From NCBI RefSeq assembly GCF_907164915.1, contig NC_061869.1, positions 46,125,771 through 46,189,770 of the forward strand: a DNA stretch of 64,000 nt, in the 5' to 3' direction. Position 1 is the first letter of the stretch. Each line of letters opens with the position of its first letter. Under the pieces are notes generated by a model that ran no database searches, was not told where the DNA came from, and worked only from the letters and a program-made list of their open reading frames with translations. The stretch comes from Impatiens glandulifera (lineage: Eukaryota; Streptophyta; Magnoliopsida; Ericales; Balsaminaceae). This document shows positions 10,166-20,743 of the stretch, piece after piece. Both the position numbers and the translations under genes were made by a program.

Positions 10166-13152
10166 ATGGATCTAAGCAAAGCTCCTTTCCAATGGATGTT
10201 GCAAGTGGATTTCGCAGACATTGATGAACACGCCGATGACAAAAACAAGGCTATTCTTCAACTTCTGAGAGATTCTGGGTTAGAGAAGTTTTTATCTGGT
10301 CCGTTCATCATTTATCCGGTGGCGGTGACGGAGTTCTTGGCGACGACGACGCTCACGAAGAGGAAGGTATCAGCCACAGTCAACGGGAAGACCATTCTAA
10401 TCACCGAGGAGTTATTTGTGGAAGCTCTCGGTCTTCCCAACACCGGTCTGGACTTAAAAGTCGACCTAACCGACGCAGAATCAAACGCTGTCCGGTTGGT
10501 GATTTCCTTCTCAGATCAGGATCTGGTGATCCACTCTAGCCGGAGGAATAAGCTTAAACCGGAGTACAGATGGTTGCTGACTGTCATCGCCCGCTCAATC
10601 CAGGGAAGAGGAGGTAACTTTGACAACTGGACGAAACTCAAACTTAAGATGCTGTTGGCCATTGTCCGCGGTGACAAGATAGATTGGGGATACGTCATTT
10701 TCGAAGAATTTTTCCAGATGGTGATCAAGAAGGATGGCCGGGTTCAGGCCTTCGCAATGCAAATCGTCAAAATTCTTCAGTTTCTTAATGTGGAACTGGG
10801 CGAAGGTAAACCGTTCCCAATCATCAATATTCTTGACTCAGAGTCAATGATCGAGAAACCGGAGAAGACGATCAAACCCAAGTCATCAAGAACGAAGTCG
10901 TCCAAAGGGACAAGTTCTTCGGCTCCGGCTGAAGAAGTAACCGAGAAGAAGAAACCGGCAAGAAAGGCGGTTGAAACCGAAGCCCCACAAGAACCGAAAA
11001 GGAGGAAGAAGGTGGCTGCAAGGAAGAGTTCCAACAAACCGGCTGACTCCGAGAAAACTCTTTCCTCAGATAATCCACCAGAAAGAACCGCAGACGTTTT
11101 TCAACCCACTCCCATCAACACTGTTGTTCCTACTCCTGTTCCATCTAATTCTCCAAGGCAAACCGAATCCTCGGGAAGCCAAGAAAACAAGTCAGTTTCC
11201 AAGGAGGAAGCAGAGGTAAGCGTTCACTCTGAAACCTCCAAGTCTCCAAGCAAACGAATTGAAGAGGTATTAGTCGACATAGGCTTAAACACCTCCAAAG
11301 AAATTGAGGATGTTATTCAAGACATTGCAAAGGAAACCGAAGAGGACGATGTGTCAAGTCGTCGCAAGCCAGTTGATCAGGTTGAGATACCTGATCAGAC
11401 AGAAGTTCAACCGGTCGAAAAAACGACTAAAACAGCAGAGATTACACCTCCGGCTCAGGAGGATAATCTTGAAGTACAGGAACCATCCGGTTCCGCAGGA
11501 GGCAAGACATCTCCAGAAAACCGATCGGCTCAAGATGGGCCATCTGACTCAGCCACAATACCTGAAGGTTTTGTTCAGGTCAACAAAGGCAAAGGGGTTC
11601 TTATCGAAGATTCAACCGTAACAGGAAAAGGTACGCTGCAAACCGGTCCTCAACCAGAAGTCATAACCGGGGATGAGGTTACCTTTACCGCAGAGGAAGA
11701 AGATGAAGTCTTCGAGGAACTTATCAGGGACATGAACAAGGGTGCTAGTGAAGCGATAGCTCCATATATCCTGTGGGTGAAGCTCCGATGTGAAACAAAG
11801 ATATCCGACATGGCTCCAGGTTTGAACGGCAACAAATATTGGGACAAGCTCATCAGGCTGGAAGAGAGGGCCCTCCAGTTAGCTCACACCAACCTCATCC
11901 AACCTGCATTTAACAAAACCGCAATAATTCTTGAAAACGCTCGGTTGCAAGCAGTGGAGAATGCTTTTCAAGAAACTGAAGGAACGACGCTAACTCCGAT
12001 TGAAATGAGAATGGCCGAACGGTTTCTCGCGGTGCGAGAACAGCTCGTCCAAAATCTCGCTCATTTTGATATGCAGTGGAGGAAAGGTTGCCAAAACCAA
12101 CTCAATAATGTCGATCTCCATCAAAGTAAGCCTTTCTATGTGGTCGGCGAGACATCCGGAACGACTGAAAACCTGGAACAAGAATCTTCTCAAACTGCCA
12201 AAGCTCCTGAAATCGATCAAATAAAGCAAGCGGTAATTGAGAAAATTGATTCATGCCTTGGAAGCTATAAAACCGCAACCGACGAGAGAATTGCAACGAC
12301 TGAAGCTAACCTGTCTAACACTATAAAGTCCATGATAGATACGGCCATGCAGACATCAGTAAAATCCTTGATCGCCGAGTCCATCCAAACCGCAACCGCC
12401 CCGTTACTAGACATGCTGCAGGCAATGGCCATTCAAATTGGGGAGATGTCCAAAGCCCAAGTCAGCACAACTCAAACGCAAATTGAGTCTATGATGAAAC
12501 CGCTAAGAGGCTGCAAGAAGAAGAAATGGAAAAGGAACGGTTGCAGAAGGAGGTTCAAGACAAGGATTATGAACTTGCCCAGAAGTGCAATGAGGAAGAA
12601 CAGGCCAACATCCAGGAATCTCAACTGGCTTAACCGTCCCATTCAATGAATACAAGGAATAAGATGAAATGGAGCGCGGTTAAGAACGTAATCAAGCGGG
12701 CAGAACAAAGAGCAGTTGTACCAGTAGTGCTGAATGTGCAACCGCTTGATGAAGAAGAAGAAGATCCTGAGGAACTTAACCAGCGGAAGAGAAGGGCAAC
12801 TGAAGGCTCAACCGCAACTCCAAGCTTCAGACCAATTATCGCTCCGCCACCTCCTCCACCAAAACCGGTCTGTACTAGTTTTGGGTTCAAGAAAAAGGGT
12901 ACCGGTCACTCAAGTGTATGGGCCGGAATGCTGATTGACGCTGCAAGACGTGACCGGGAGTGGAAGGCCAGAGAAGAGGAAAAAAGAAGACGGCATGAGA
13001 AAGAACTGGAAAAGGAGCTTCACAAGGGGGGGACCATCCAAACCTTAATATTTCTATGCTCTTTCAAAAACAATTTGTGTTTAAACTATGTTTCTGAACT
13101 CGGCTACTTTATCATATTTATCTCCTCAAATTTACACATGTTTTGCTCATAA
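10166..13152 (+). pseudogene. Copia-1 accessory ORF C: module domain plus long disordered and coiled-coil tail
   Basis: The frame from ATG 10166 runs to 12649. Residues 1-220 are the same domain as ORFs A and B (L-Q-V-D-F-A-D-I, L-R-D-S-G-L-E-K-F-L-S-G, V-T-E-F-L, T-V-N-G-K-T, E-L-F-V-E-A-L-G-L-P-N-T-G, I-D-W-G-Y-V-I-F). A 300-residue Lys/Glu/Pro/Ser-rich, probably disordered linker follows, then an alpha-helical region. At about 12500 the heptad-rich coiled coil (R-L-Q-E-E-E-M-E-K-E-R-L-Q) moves to another frame, which has TAA at 12631-12633 and continues into 12646-13152 with a P-P-P-P-P-P-K-P-V tract and an R/K/E-rich helix. I infer one ancestral protein of about 950 residues, broken by one frameshift and one stop. 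Function unknown. Confidence 0.65.
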
Positions 13153-13173
13153 AAAAAAAAATCAAACTCATGG

Positions 13174-13351
13174 TTTTCAAACCAGCCACTCATTACAAGT
13201 TTTGAATATTTATTCTAAATAATCAAAAAGGGAGAAATTGATAGAAAAATTAAGTAAGTTAATTTTCAAACCGGCCACTCATTACAAGTTTTGAATATTT
13301 ATTCTAAATAATCAAAAAGGGAGAAATTGATAAAAAAAATTAAGTAAGTTA
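13174..13351 (+). repeat. 89-bp tandem duplication across the PPT and LTR start
   Basis: Two copies of about 89 bp (13174-13262 and 13263-13351), each containing AATCAAAAAGGGAGAAAT plus the first bases of the LTR (TGATAGAAAAATTAAG or its variant). The second copy leads into the complete 3' LTR. The first is a decoy PPT plus partial LTR start. Confidence 0.85.
13314..13327 (+). other. Copia-1 polypurine tract
   Basis: AAAAAGGGAGAAAT directly precedes the 3' LTR TG. It primes plus-strand DNA synthesis. An identical tract lies 89 bp upstream in the duplicated copy. Confidence 0.8.
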
Positions 13352-14528
13352 ATTTTGTGGAACCGGCCAGATAAACTAAACAATTGTTAACTTTCATGTG
13401 CAGGTACAGATCAAAACCGTATGAACCGGTTGGGGTATCAAAACCGGTCGCTGCTATACTTCAAAGAAACCAAGTTCAAGTGATCATGTTAAAGATCAGA
13501 GGAACCGATTTTCACTTTCTCAAGCAACCGGTTAGCCAAGACAAAACTTACATACCAGCCGGATCACACTGCACAAGACACAAAACCGGAAAATTCAAAA
13601 CCTCAAGAGTGACGTACCATGACAAAAGAAACGTGTCTTGAAAGAATAAAAGAAGATCGGATCCGATCGGAAGCATGCGAGGAAAGCAATGATGCTTTAT
13701 TGATCCGAAGTTGACAACCTGAGGTGGATGTCCAGCACGTGTCCAAATCTGAAAACCGATTATGTCATCCTCTGCTCAGAGCTACCTGCATGAATGCCAG
13801 GTGTTGAGGAAGGTGAAACGTGCAAGCAACCTCTCTGCACCGGCGTGATAACGATCAACCAATCCAGAGGAAAGAGAAGAAAAGTGACCGTTAGCTCTTC
13901 TCAGATATAAAAGGAAGACGAAACATCTTCATTCAATGCAGTTGTCGAGTTACAGATTACGAATCATAAAAGCATTAAGTTAGAGAGATAAACTGTTATA
14001 TTCCAAAAACCGGTGTGTCTAAAACCGGAAGCTTTCTGTGCGTGTTTGTGTTGAGTTATTGTATTACATCAAAGAGTGAGTTTGGTGTAACCGGCGAGTA
14101 GCGAAGTTGGGCTCGACCGGAGGTGTTATTGTAACTACAAAAGTTAGTGGAGATCCTTCTCATAACCTGAGAAGAAGGGGTGACGTAGGAGGGTTTGCTC
14201 CGAACATCCATAAACAAATCCTTGTCTCGTGTTCTTTTTTGCTTTCATTATCTAACCTCAAACCAATCATACTCCTAAAATCGGTCACTCATATCCATAA
14301 AACCGACTCCTTCTAAAACATCATCTAAAGTCGCATACGTTGCTTCAACCTGAAACAGACATTTCCGCCCTTGAACCCGGTTCAAGAGTCTGTGACAGTT
14401 TGCGCAGTGCTGAGAACGATTTTAGTCTTTAACCGGACTATCACCAAAGTGTTGTGTGTGTTGTAAGCGGCCACCCTTCCTGAAACCGGAAACACCCCGG
14501 TCCTCCAAGGGCGTCCCCGATCCTAACA
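13328..14528 (+). repeat. Copia-1 3' LTR
   Basis: Matches the 5' LTR with about 15-20 substitutions and small indels, many of them C/T or G/A (for example CCGG to CCGA or TCGG), as expected of cytosine methylation decay. Ends CCTAACA, followed by the ACATG target duplication. Confidence 0.95.
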
Positions 14529-14533
14529 ACATG
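14529..14533. other. Target-site duplication ACATG, right copy (copia-1)
   Basis: Matches 652-656 exactly and abuts the 3' LTR end. Confidence 0.93.
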
Positions 14534-16098
14534 CAATCAACTTATGAGATGTTTTTGACTTATAATAAGGCTTGGAGGGCAAGGGAAACAACTTTAATGG
14601 CGGTGCGAGGAACGGAAGAGGATTCCTATGAAAAATTGCCTTCATACCTATACATGTTGGAGAAAAATAATCCGTGTACCATAACAGATATCCAGACAGA
14701 CGAGCTCGGCCACTTCAAGTATATGTTCATGTCTCTAGGCTTCTCAATTAGGGTTTTCAAAGCCTTTTGTCATCCCGTATTGTGTGTTGATGCAAGTTTT
14801 CTCAAGCACAAGGTGGGAGGTCAACTATTGGTGGCTGTTGCATTGGATGCCAATGAGCAATTGTATCCTGTTGCATTCGGCGTTGTTGATTCAGAGAATA
14901 ATAACTTGTAGACTTATTTTATGCAAAAACTTAGAGAAGCAATTGGATTAGTTGATGATCTCGTCTTCGTATTCGATCGACACCCAAGAATCGCCAATGC
15001 CTTGTGTGCTGTTTTTCCAGAAGTAGACCACGGTGCGTGTACATATCACATAAAGATGAATATTATGGCCAAATTCAAAACTGATAATTGTCATGTGGAG
15101 TTTGATTTGGCTTCTCGTGCGTACAATATCCCCCACTTTAATCGGTTTTTTGACAAGATCAGGGTTAAAGATCATAGGATTGTTGCCTATTTGGAAGAAA
15201 TTGGGTTTCAAAGATGGAGTAGAGCATATTTCCCCGGTAAGCGATACAATCAACTCACAAGCAATTATGTAGAGAGTTTGAATAGTCAATGCAGGGAAGC
15301 CAGAAAGTATCCAATTTCATCTATGGCTGAGTCTTTAAGAACAACATTACAAGTATGGTTTAATGATAGAAGAGAAAAAGCGTCCAACCACCAAGAATTT
15401 TTATCTCCAACGTATGAAAAATTATTATGTGATGGTTTTGAGAAATCCAGATTCTATACCGTATCATCCCTTAACCGATTCGAGTTATATGTGCATGATA
15501 ATGAGGTACATTTTAAAGTCAATTTGAAGGACAAGGACTGCACTTGTAGGGTATTTGAAGTCTCCGGTCTTCCTTGTACACATGCACTGGCTGCTGCCCG
15601 TCACAGGAATGTGGTTCCTTACGACTTATGCTCAAGGTATTTAATTGTTTTGAACCTATTTATTTAACCTATTCTTAATCGTTTTATTTTCCTTCTCATA
15701 GGTATTATACAACTGTATCTTGGTTGAATGCATATGCGGAGACATGTTATCTAGTTGGTGATGAAGAGAATTGAAATCTTCCCGATATTATCAAACAACG
15801 CGTGTGTCTAAAACCTCCTGTGAAGGTTAAGAAAGGTCGGCCACAAACTAAACGTAGGACATCCCAAGGTGAGGTCCGTAAGGTCCCGAGACGATGCAGT
15901 TCATGTGCAGGTCTAGGACACAATAGAGCAACATGCAAAGCAGTGATGCCTGCACCGTCTACTACAAGAGCAAGAGCATTATCTCAGCAGCATGAGCCAT
16001 CATCATCTCAAATGTACGAGCCATCATCATCTCAACTGTACGAGCCATCATCTCAACTGTACGAGCCATCATCTCAATCGTACGAGCCATTAGCTTAG
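14534..16098 (+). pseudogene. MULE transposase, catalytic and C-terminal part
   Basis: Continues the gene interrupted at 656. It opens with the conserved Y-N-K-A-W-R-A-R-E segment, followed by the MULE catalytic domain: C-V-D-A-S-F-L-K (first Asp), D-A-N-E-Q-L-Y-P-V-A-F-G, then F-V-F-D-R-H (second Asp) and C-x-Y-H-I-K. The SWIM zinc finger is C-T-C-R-V-F...G-L-P-C-T-H-A. A 65-bp intron (15637-15701, AG|GT...AG) separates the last exon, which ends with a CCHC knuckle (CSSCAGLGHNRATC) and S-S-Q-x-Y-E-P repeats. Stops TAG 14909-14911 and TGA 15772-15774 replace what are normally Trp codons. Defective, but gene structure is well preserved. Confidence 0.9.
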
Positions 16099-16108
16099 AA
16101 TGAACTTG

Positions 16109-16300
16109 TTAGTGTTAATGTTGTTTCTGGATATCAATGCTGTTTTTGTAGACTTATTACCAAGTCAAGTGTTGTGTTGTGGTGTTAATGTTGTTTTTGT
16201 AGACTTATTACCAAGTGTAGTGTATCAAGGATATCAATGTTGTTTTTGTAGACTTATTACCAAGTCAAGTGTTGTGGTGTTAATGTTGTTTTGTAGATTC
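16109..16300 (+). repeat. Imperfect tandem repeats after the transposase
   Basis: A unit containing GTTAATGTTGTTTTTGTAG and ACTTATTACCAAGTCAAGTG occurs about three to four times with variation. It lies in the transposase 3' UTR region; no coding value. Confidence 0.7.
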
Positions 16301-16380
16301 ATTTTGTGGTGTTTTCATTCAGTCTTTGTAATACAAGGTGCATTCAGTTTTTCGGGTGTTAGCTGGATGTAATACATGGT

Positions 16381-16755
16381 GCATTCAGATAACTGCTAAA
16401 GGTTTTAACTGCGTGACGAAACTGCGTGATGAAACTGAGTGACGCAACTTCAACGCAAATGCCTAACAACTTATTGCATTAGTGCATAACCTATTACATT
16501 AGTACCGAACCTATTACATTAGTGCAGAACCTAGAAACAATAACATATATAACATCAACAACGTTTGATATCATTACATCAACCATATTACAAAAGTTTG
16601 GGATTAACATTACAAAAATTTGATAACATTACAAAAGTTTCATAAATAACCTATGGATCTACAAGTCCATGAAATAACCTCACCGCCCACTTTTCTCTCC
16701 AACCTTTCATCTCTTGTCAGGTCACTTCTGCTAGATTCAAGTTTACAGTCAAGTA
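16381..16755. other. Spacer between convergent MULE genes
   Basis: AT-rich sequence between the + strand transposase and the - strand Ulp1 gene, with short repeats such as CTATTACATTAGTGC. No gene seen; both 3' UTRs probably lie here. Confidence 0.5.
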
Positions 16756-18249
16756 CTATATATACATTAGTACAAAGACACCACAATCTCCACTCTTAAT
16801 TGCTTTGGGGACTTCTGACTCTGGAAGTCTTGTGTATGGAAAAACGGAATCAGGGTTAAACAGAGGAAATCTTTGTTTATCTTCATGAGGTAATGCCTTG
16901 TCAAATATAACCGGAATCATTTCGCACATCGGTTGTACAAATTCATCAAGATTAGCATAACATCCAGGATCGCAGTCATATACGTCTACGTGCCATTGCT
17001 GTAGACGGACAACACAAAGTATCCAGTGGACGTCTTTGATATTCAAAGGAATATATATATCATCGCATACTTTCCAACTGATCATAAAGTTTTTTTCATT
17101 GCCACAGAAGAATTCTAAAAAGTTTTCAATGTCATACTCAATACGATTTTCCTGAAATTTAGGGTAACCAGCAGTGAACATGGTGTGGAGCCAACAATCT
17201 GCAATAAAGAAGCTCTTCTTATATGTCTTTGGATATAGCCAAGATCTTCTTCTCAGAATGAAGCAGCCTGCATCTATTTCCTACACGAGAGAAAAACATT
17301 CAAAATACAATCTGCAATTGTGAAATTATTCTAACATGAATATTATTTACCTGATATTGCAGCCAGTTGAACCTTTTTAGCACTCGGCGAAATAAGTCCT
17401 TATCACCTAACGTAGTATGGAGCTCAATTTTTGTGTCGTCAGTTTTTAGATTTTTAAGCCATGTTTGCAATTCATGAAGAAGTTGATCATCATATTTTAG
17501 AAGGGGATTGACGGTGATAAGATCTTTTAACTTGGCAGTTTTAGATTAGGGTCGGTGAACGCTGGATCATTCTTCGGCCTCATATTCCTTCTCGTGACCA
17601 ATACGATTTTCTTAGTAGGAGGAGGAGTATTGCATATTTTCAGTTCATCTTCCTCATTTTCCTCTATCTTCTTCCCCACCTTCTTCTGAACAGTCTTCTT
17701 TAACGGCTTTCTCTTAACTGCCTTCTCCACTTCTTCTTTGTTCTCCACTTTTTCTTTCTTCTCACCTTCTTCTTTGTTCTCCCCTTCTTCTTTCTTCTCC
17801 CCTTCTTCTTTGTTCTCCCCTTCTTCTTTCTTCTCCCCTTCTTCTTTCATCGGTTCAAACTTCTGCATTTCTTCCATTTCCTTCTCAATAGGATCAATAG
17901 GATCTTCAACAAGGTTCTCAATAGGATCTTCAAAAAGGTTCTCAATCAGATCTTCAATAAGGTTCCCAATCGGATCCTCAACAAGGTTCTCAATCGGATC
18001 CTCAACAACGTTCTCATTCTCATTCACCGACTCTTGAAGAATGTTCTCTATCGGCGGATCATTCTCATTCACAATCTTCTTCTGCTCCAATTCAACACTG
18101 TTCTGCAAAATGGCTCCATTGTTAACCTTCTCATTCTCCTTTTCCTCCTCTTCTTCATCACGAATGTCATTCAGACCAATGTCATTCTCCTTTTCCCCTT
18201 CTTCATCACGAATGTCATTCAGACCAATGTCATTCTCCTTTTCCTCCTT
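16756..18249 (-). pseudogene. Ulp1-like (C48) cysteine protease carried by the MULE
   Basis: On the minus strand, a Glu/Lys-rich N-terminal exon (from a splice-acceptor-like TTTTGTAG at 18250) contains E-N-L-V-E-D-P-I and K-K-E-E-G-E-N-K repeats. A frame change near 17535 leads into a helical segment ending at the donor CAG|GTAAAT at 17351/17350. A 70-bp intron follows, then the catalytic exon 17280-16756: I-D-A-G-C-F-I-L-R-R-R, the His in D-V-H-W-I-L, the Asp in Y-D-C-D, and the Cys in S-G-D-C-G-V-F-V. These are the Ulp1 triad positions. The exon stops a few residues after the Cys. Ulp1 enzymes remove SUMO; Ulp1-like genes in MULEs are known as Kaonashi-type elements. The frameshift and short C-terminus suggest a pseudogene. 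Confidence 0.82.
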
Positions 18250-18279
18250 CTACAAAATTGAAAAGAATTTAGATTCAGG

Positions 18280-19889
18280 ATGCGTCACAACCTCAACAAC
18301 ATGGCTTTTAATGTTCTGTACAGATCTCTCGATGACAGTATATTCAACTACATCATCGAATGTGACACTACCAAAGAGGTCTGGGACAGACTCACTCAAC
18401 TGTGTGAGGGCAATGATCAAACCAAGGAGAACAAGATCATGGTTTCCACTCAACAGTTCGACAGCTTCAAAATGCATCCTGGTGAAACAATGAACGATTT
18501 CGACACCAGATTCAGCAAGATCGTCTCCTCTCTGTCCATCTTAGGCAAGACCTATAGCAACCGGGAGCTTGCTATCAAAGTCATGCGTGCTCTTCCAAGG
18601 GAATGGGACATAAAGACTATGGCGATGAGAGAATCCAAGGATCTGAACAAGATCTCTCTCTTTGATCTCTTTGCTGACCTCAAGGCCTACGAGTTCGAGA
18701 TGAACTGTAGGATGGAAGAAGATCAACCCTCGTCCGTTATAATTGCCAAGGCGTTGGTGACTACTGAAGAGCCACCAATTGCTCCGGACGTGAAGTTGGA
18801 AGCTCAGCAGCTGAGCAGCGATGCCATGTCTCTCTCTGTGAAGAAGTTTGGCGACTTCATGAAGAAGAGCAACACTAACTCAAACTCTTTAAATTCTAAC
18901 GATAATAGAAAATCTAAAGCTAATGTTACTTGTTTTAACTGTGGTATTAAAGGTCATTACACATCGGAATGCCGGAAGTCAAAGCGTGAAGATGCTAAGG
19001 AATATGGAAAAGAGCTGAAGGCTCTTATGGCCGGTGACGGAAAGAGCAGAGGAAGCAGCCGTGGCTCGTACTTCTCATCCAGTGAAAGTGATGAAGAAGA
19101 CGTGGCCTGCTTCATGGCCAGAGAAGATGAGGAAGGAACTCAGGAAACTGAGGTATTTGATTTCTCCTCCGAAAGGTTTCAAGGGAACAACTGGTAGCTG
19201 CACTAGATGAAATGGTCATCGAGTACAGACAGCTAGCAGAATCTCTAAATGAAACTAAATCTTCATCAGATTTAAATGAACCAAAACGGTCTAAAGAGGA
19301 AGAGTCATATGTTTTTGAAAAGAAAATTAAAGAGATCTCATCTGAAAATGAGATGCTCAAGGAACAGATTCAAACCCTCTCATCTGAAAACAAAAGGCTT
19401 AACTATGTTGTCTGTGCATGGACAAGGTCTGGTGATACTGTCAGATATCAGATCAGCATGTTGAAACCTACTGGATCTAGATCCGGATTGGGATTTGATA
19501 GCGATGATCATAACCTGTCATGCAAAAAGTCAAAGCCAAATGACAAACTTAAGCCAATAAGTTTTGTCAAAGGAAGTATGACTGACATTGAATCTGACCC
19601 TATTTATGAAGAAGTGGCTTTTAAAAATGAAATAGTTTATGTTCCACCAACTGTTAGCTGGCTTAAGAATAAGCTTGAAAAGGCTAATAAGTTTGGTAAC
19701 TTAAAACCTGACTCTAAGTCAAGGAATTTTAAAAGAAAACCTTCTTCAAAAGATAAAGGTTCAGTGGCTAGCAGGAAGTCATCTGCTAAGTCAAAATCTT
19801 ATGCATTAATCACAACACAAAATGGGAAATCCATTAAAATATCTCAAATATGGATTCCTAAAGGACTAATTGATCGAGGACCCAATTGA
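18280..19889 (+). pseudogene. Copia-2 Gag, 5'-truncated
   Basis: Homologous to copia-1 Gag by eye: E-G-N-D-Q-T-K-E-N-K, P-G-E-T-M-N-D-F-D, W-D-I-K-T-M-A-M-R-E-S, a CCHC knuckle (CFNCGIKGHYTSEC), then E-V-F-D-F-S-S-E and a long C-terminal region ending Q-I-W-I-P-K-G-L-I-D-R-G-P-N before TGA. The first 100 or so residues are missing. A one-base frameshift near 19165-19195 separates 18280-19197 from 19212-19889. The C-terminal part has an S-S-E-N-x-x-L coiled-coil-like repeat absent from copia-1. Confidence 0.85.
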
Positions 19890-20736
19890 GTATGGGTACC
19901 AAGATTTGTAAATAGTTTATTTTGTAGGTGATGCAGGAGGATAGCAGGAAGAAAGCTAGAAGAGTACTCATCTGAGTACACAGCCTGGAAGATCAACAAT
20001 GGCACTTGCCATCCTGGAAGAATAATTGTTTTTATTTGTTAAAATTCTTTTTGGTCTTTGGATCACAAAAATTGTTTATAAGATTTTAGATGTCCATATT
20101 CATTTTTGAGAAGAAAAATTTCTTTGGAAATAAAGGTATTCTCTAGACGAATATCCTTAATCAGTCTAATTAGACAAGGGTGTCTAAAAGAAAAAGTGTG
20201 TACTTAGACGTAGTTTTGCTCATAATTCATATATCTAAGTCTATATGTTGAGATTTTATATCCACGCAATTAGACGGACACGTCTAATAGACGTTAGACG
20301 TTTTTACGTCTTGAGCAAAAGGCTGCTCACGTCTAATAAACACACGTCTAACACGTGGTGTTCATGCGGAATTAGACGTGCACGTCTAATAAACATTAGA
20401 CGGATTTGTTATCTACACGGAATTAGACGTATGCGTCTAATACACTCATCCGTCTAATAGACGCCGTGTTATTTATGAAGTAAGAAAAACGTCCAACTAC
20501 GTGCCGATTAGACTGATCAGGGACAGTTGTCACACGCTGAGAGTTATCTACTTTTCCCGCTCAAAATATCGAACAATCATCTCTTAATAACATGAAGACA
20601 CATGTCTATCATGTTTAAAGAAAATGACTAATATACTCTCATTTTTAATGATTACTTCTTGAAAAAGGACGTCTAACATTTATTAATGGGCCATACCCCT
20701 AGAATAGACGGTTATGCAATATTTCTATGATTCATC
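19890..20736 (+). other. Non-coding region of copia-2 with ACGTCTA motif cluster
   Basis: From about 20150 to 20520, ACGTCTA/TAGACGT and TCTAATTAGAC-type sequences recur more than a dozen times on both strands, often as back-to-back pairs (for example near 20270-20300 and 20375-20400). It occupies the place where copia-1 has pol plus upstream spacers. It may be control sequence for the accessory ORF downstream. Confidence 0.6.
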
Positions 20737-20743
20737 TATATAA
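20737..20743 (+). promoter_or_regulatory. TATA box of copia-2 accessory ORF
   Basis: TATATAA at 20737-20743, 127 nt before the ATG at 20864, with a CT-rich leader. Spacing parallels the three copia-1 modules. Confidence 0.55.

Larger units (their letters stand above)
657..14528 (+). mobile_element. Copia-1: full-length Ty1/copia (SIRE/Maximus-like) retrotransposon with extra ORFs
   Basis: This 13.9-kb element has LTRs of about 1.2 kb (657-1855 and 13328-14528), a tRNA-Met-type primer binding site, a polypurine tract and a 5-bp target duplication. The order gag, protease, integrase, RT, RNase H is diagnostic of Ty1/copia. Its size, long LTRs and about 6 kb of extra sequence after pol resemble the SIRE/Maximus lineage. 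That extra region holds three related accessory ORFs rather than an obvious envelope gene. The LTRs differ at roughly 15-20 positions by eye, so insertion is fairly recent. Stops and frameshifts in pol and the accessory ORFs suggest it is not autonomous now. CCGG-type motifs are very dense throughout the element. Confidence 0.95.

Noticed and set aside
10516..11853. Minus-strand open frames opposite accessory ORF C
   Set aside because: Shadows of the plus-strand coding; no domain or codon signature.
7705..13152. Retroviral-type envelope gene after pol
   Set aside because: SIRE-like elements can carry env-like ORFs, but these three show no signal peptide, membrane helix or cleavage-like pattern; they form a separate soluble family.
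17738..18261. Plus-strand Ser/Phe-rich open frames opposite the Ulp1 N-terminal region
   Set aside because: They are the mirror of E/K-repeat coding on the minus strand; composition is entirely explained by that, and no plus-strand family is recognisable.
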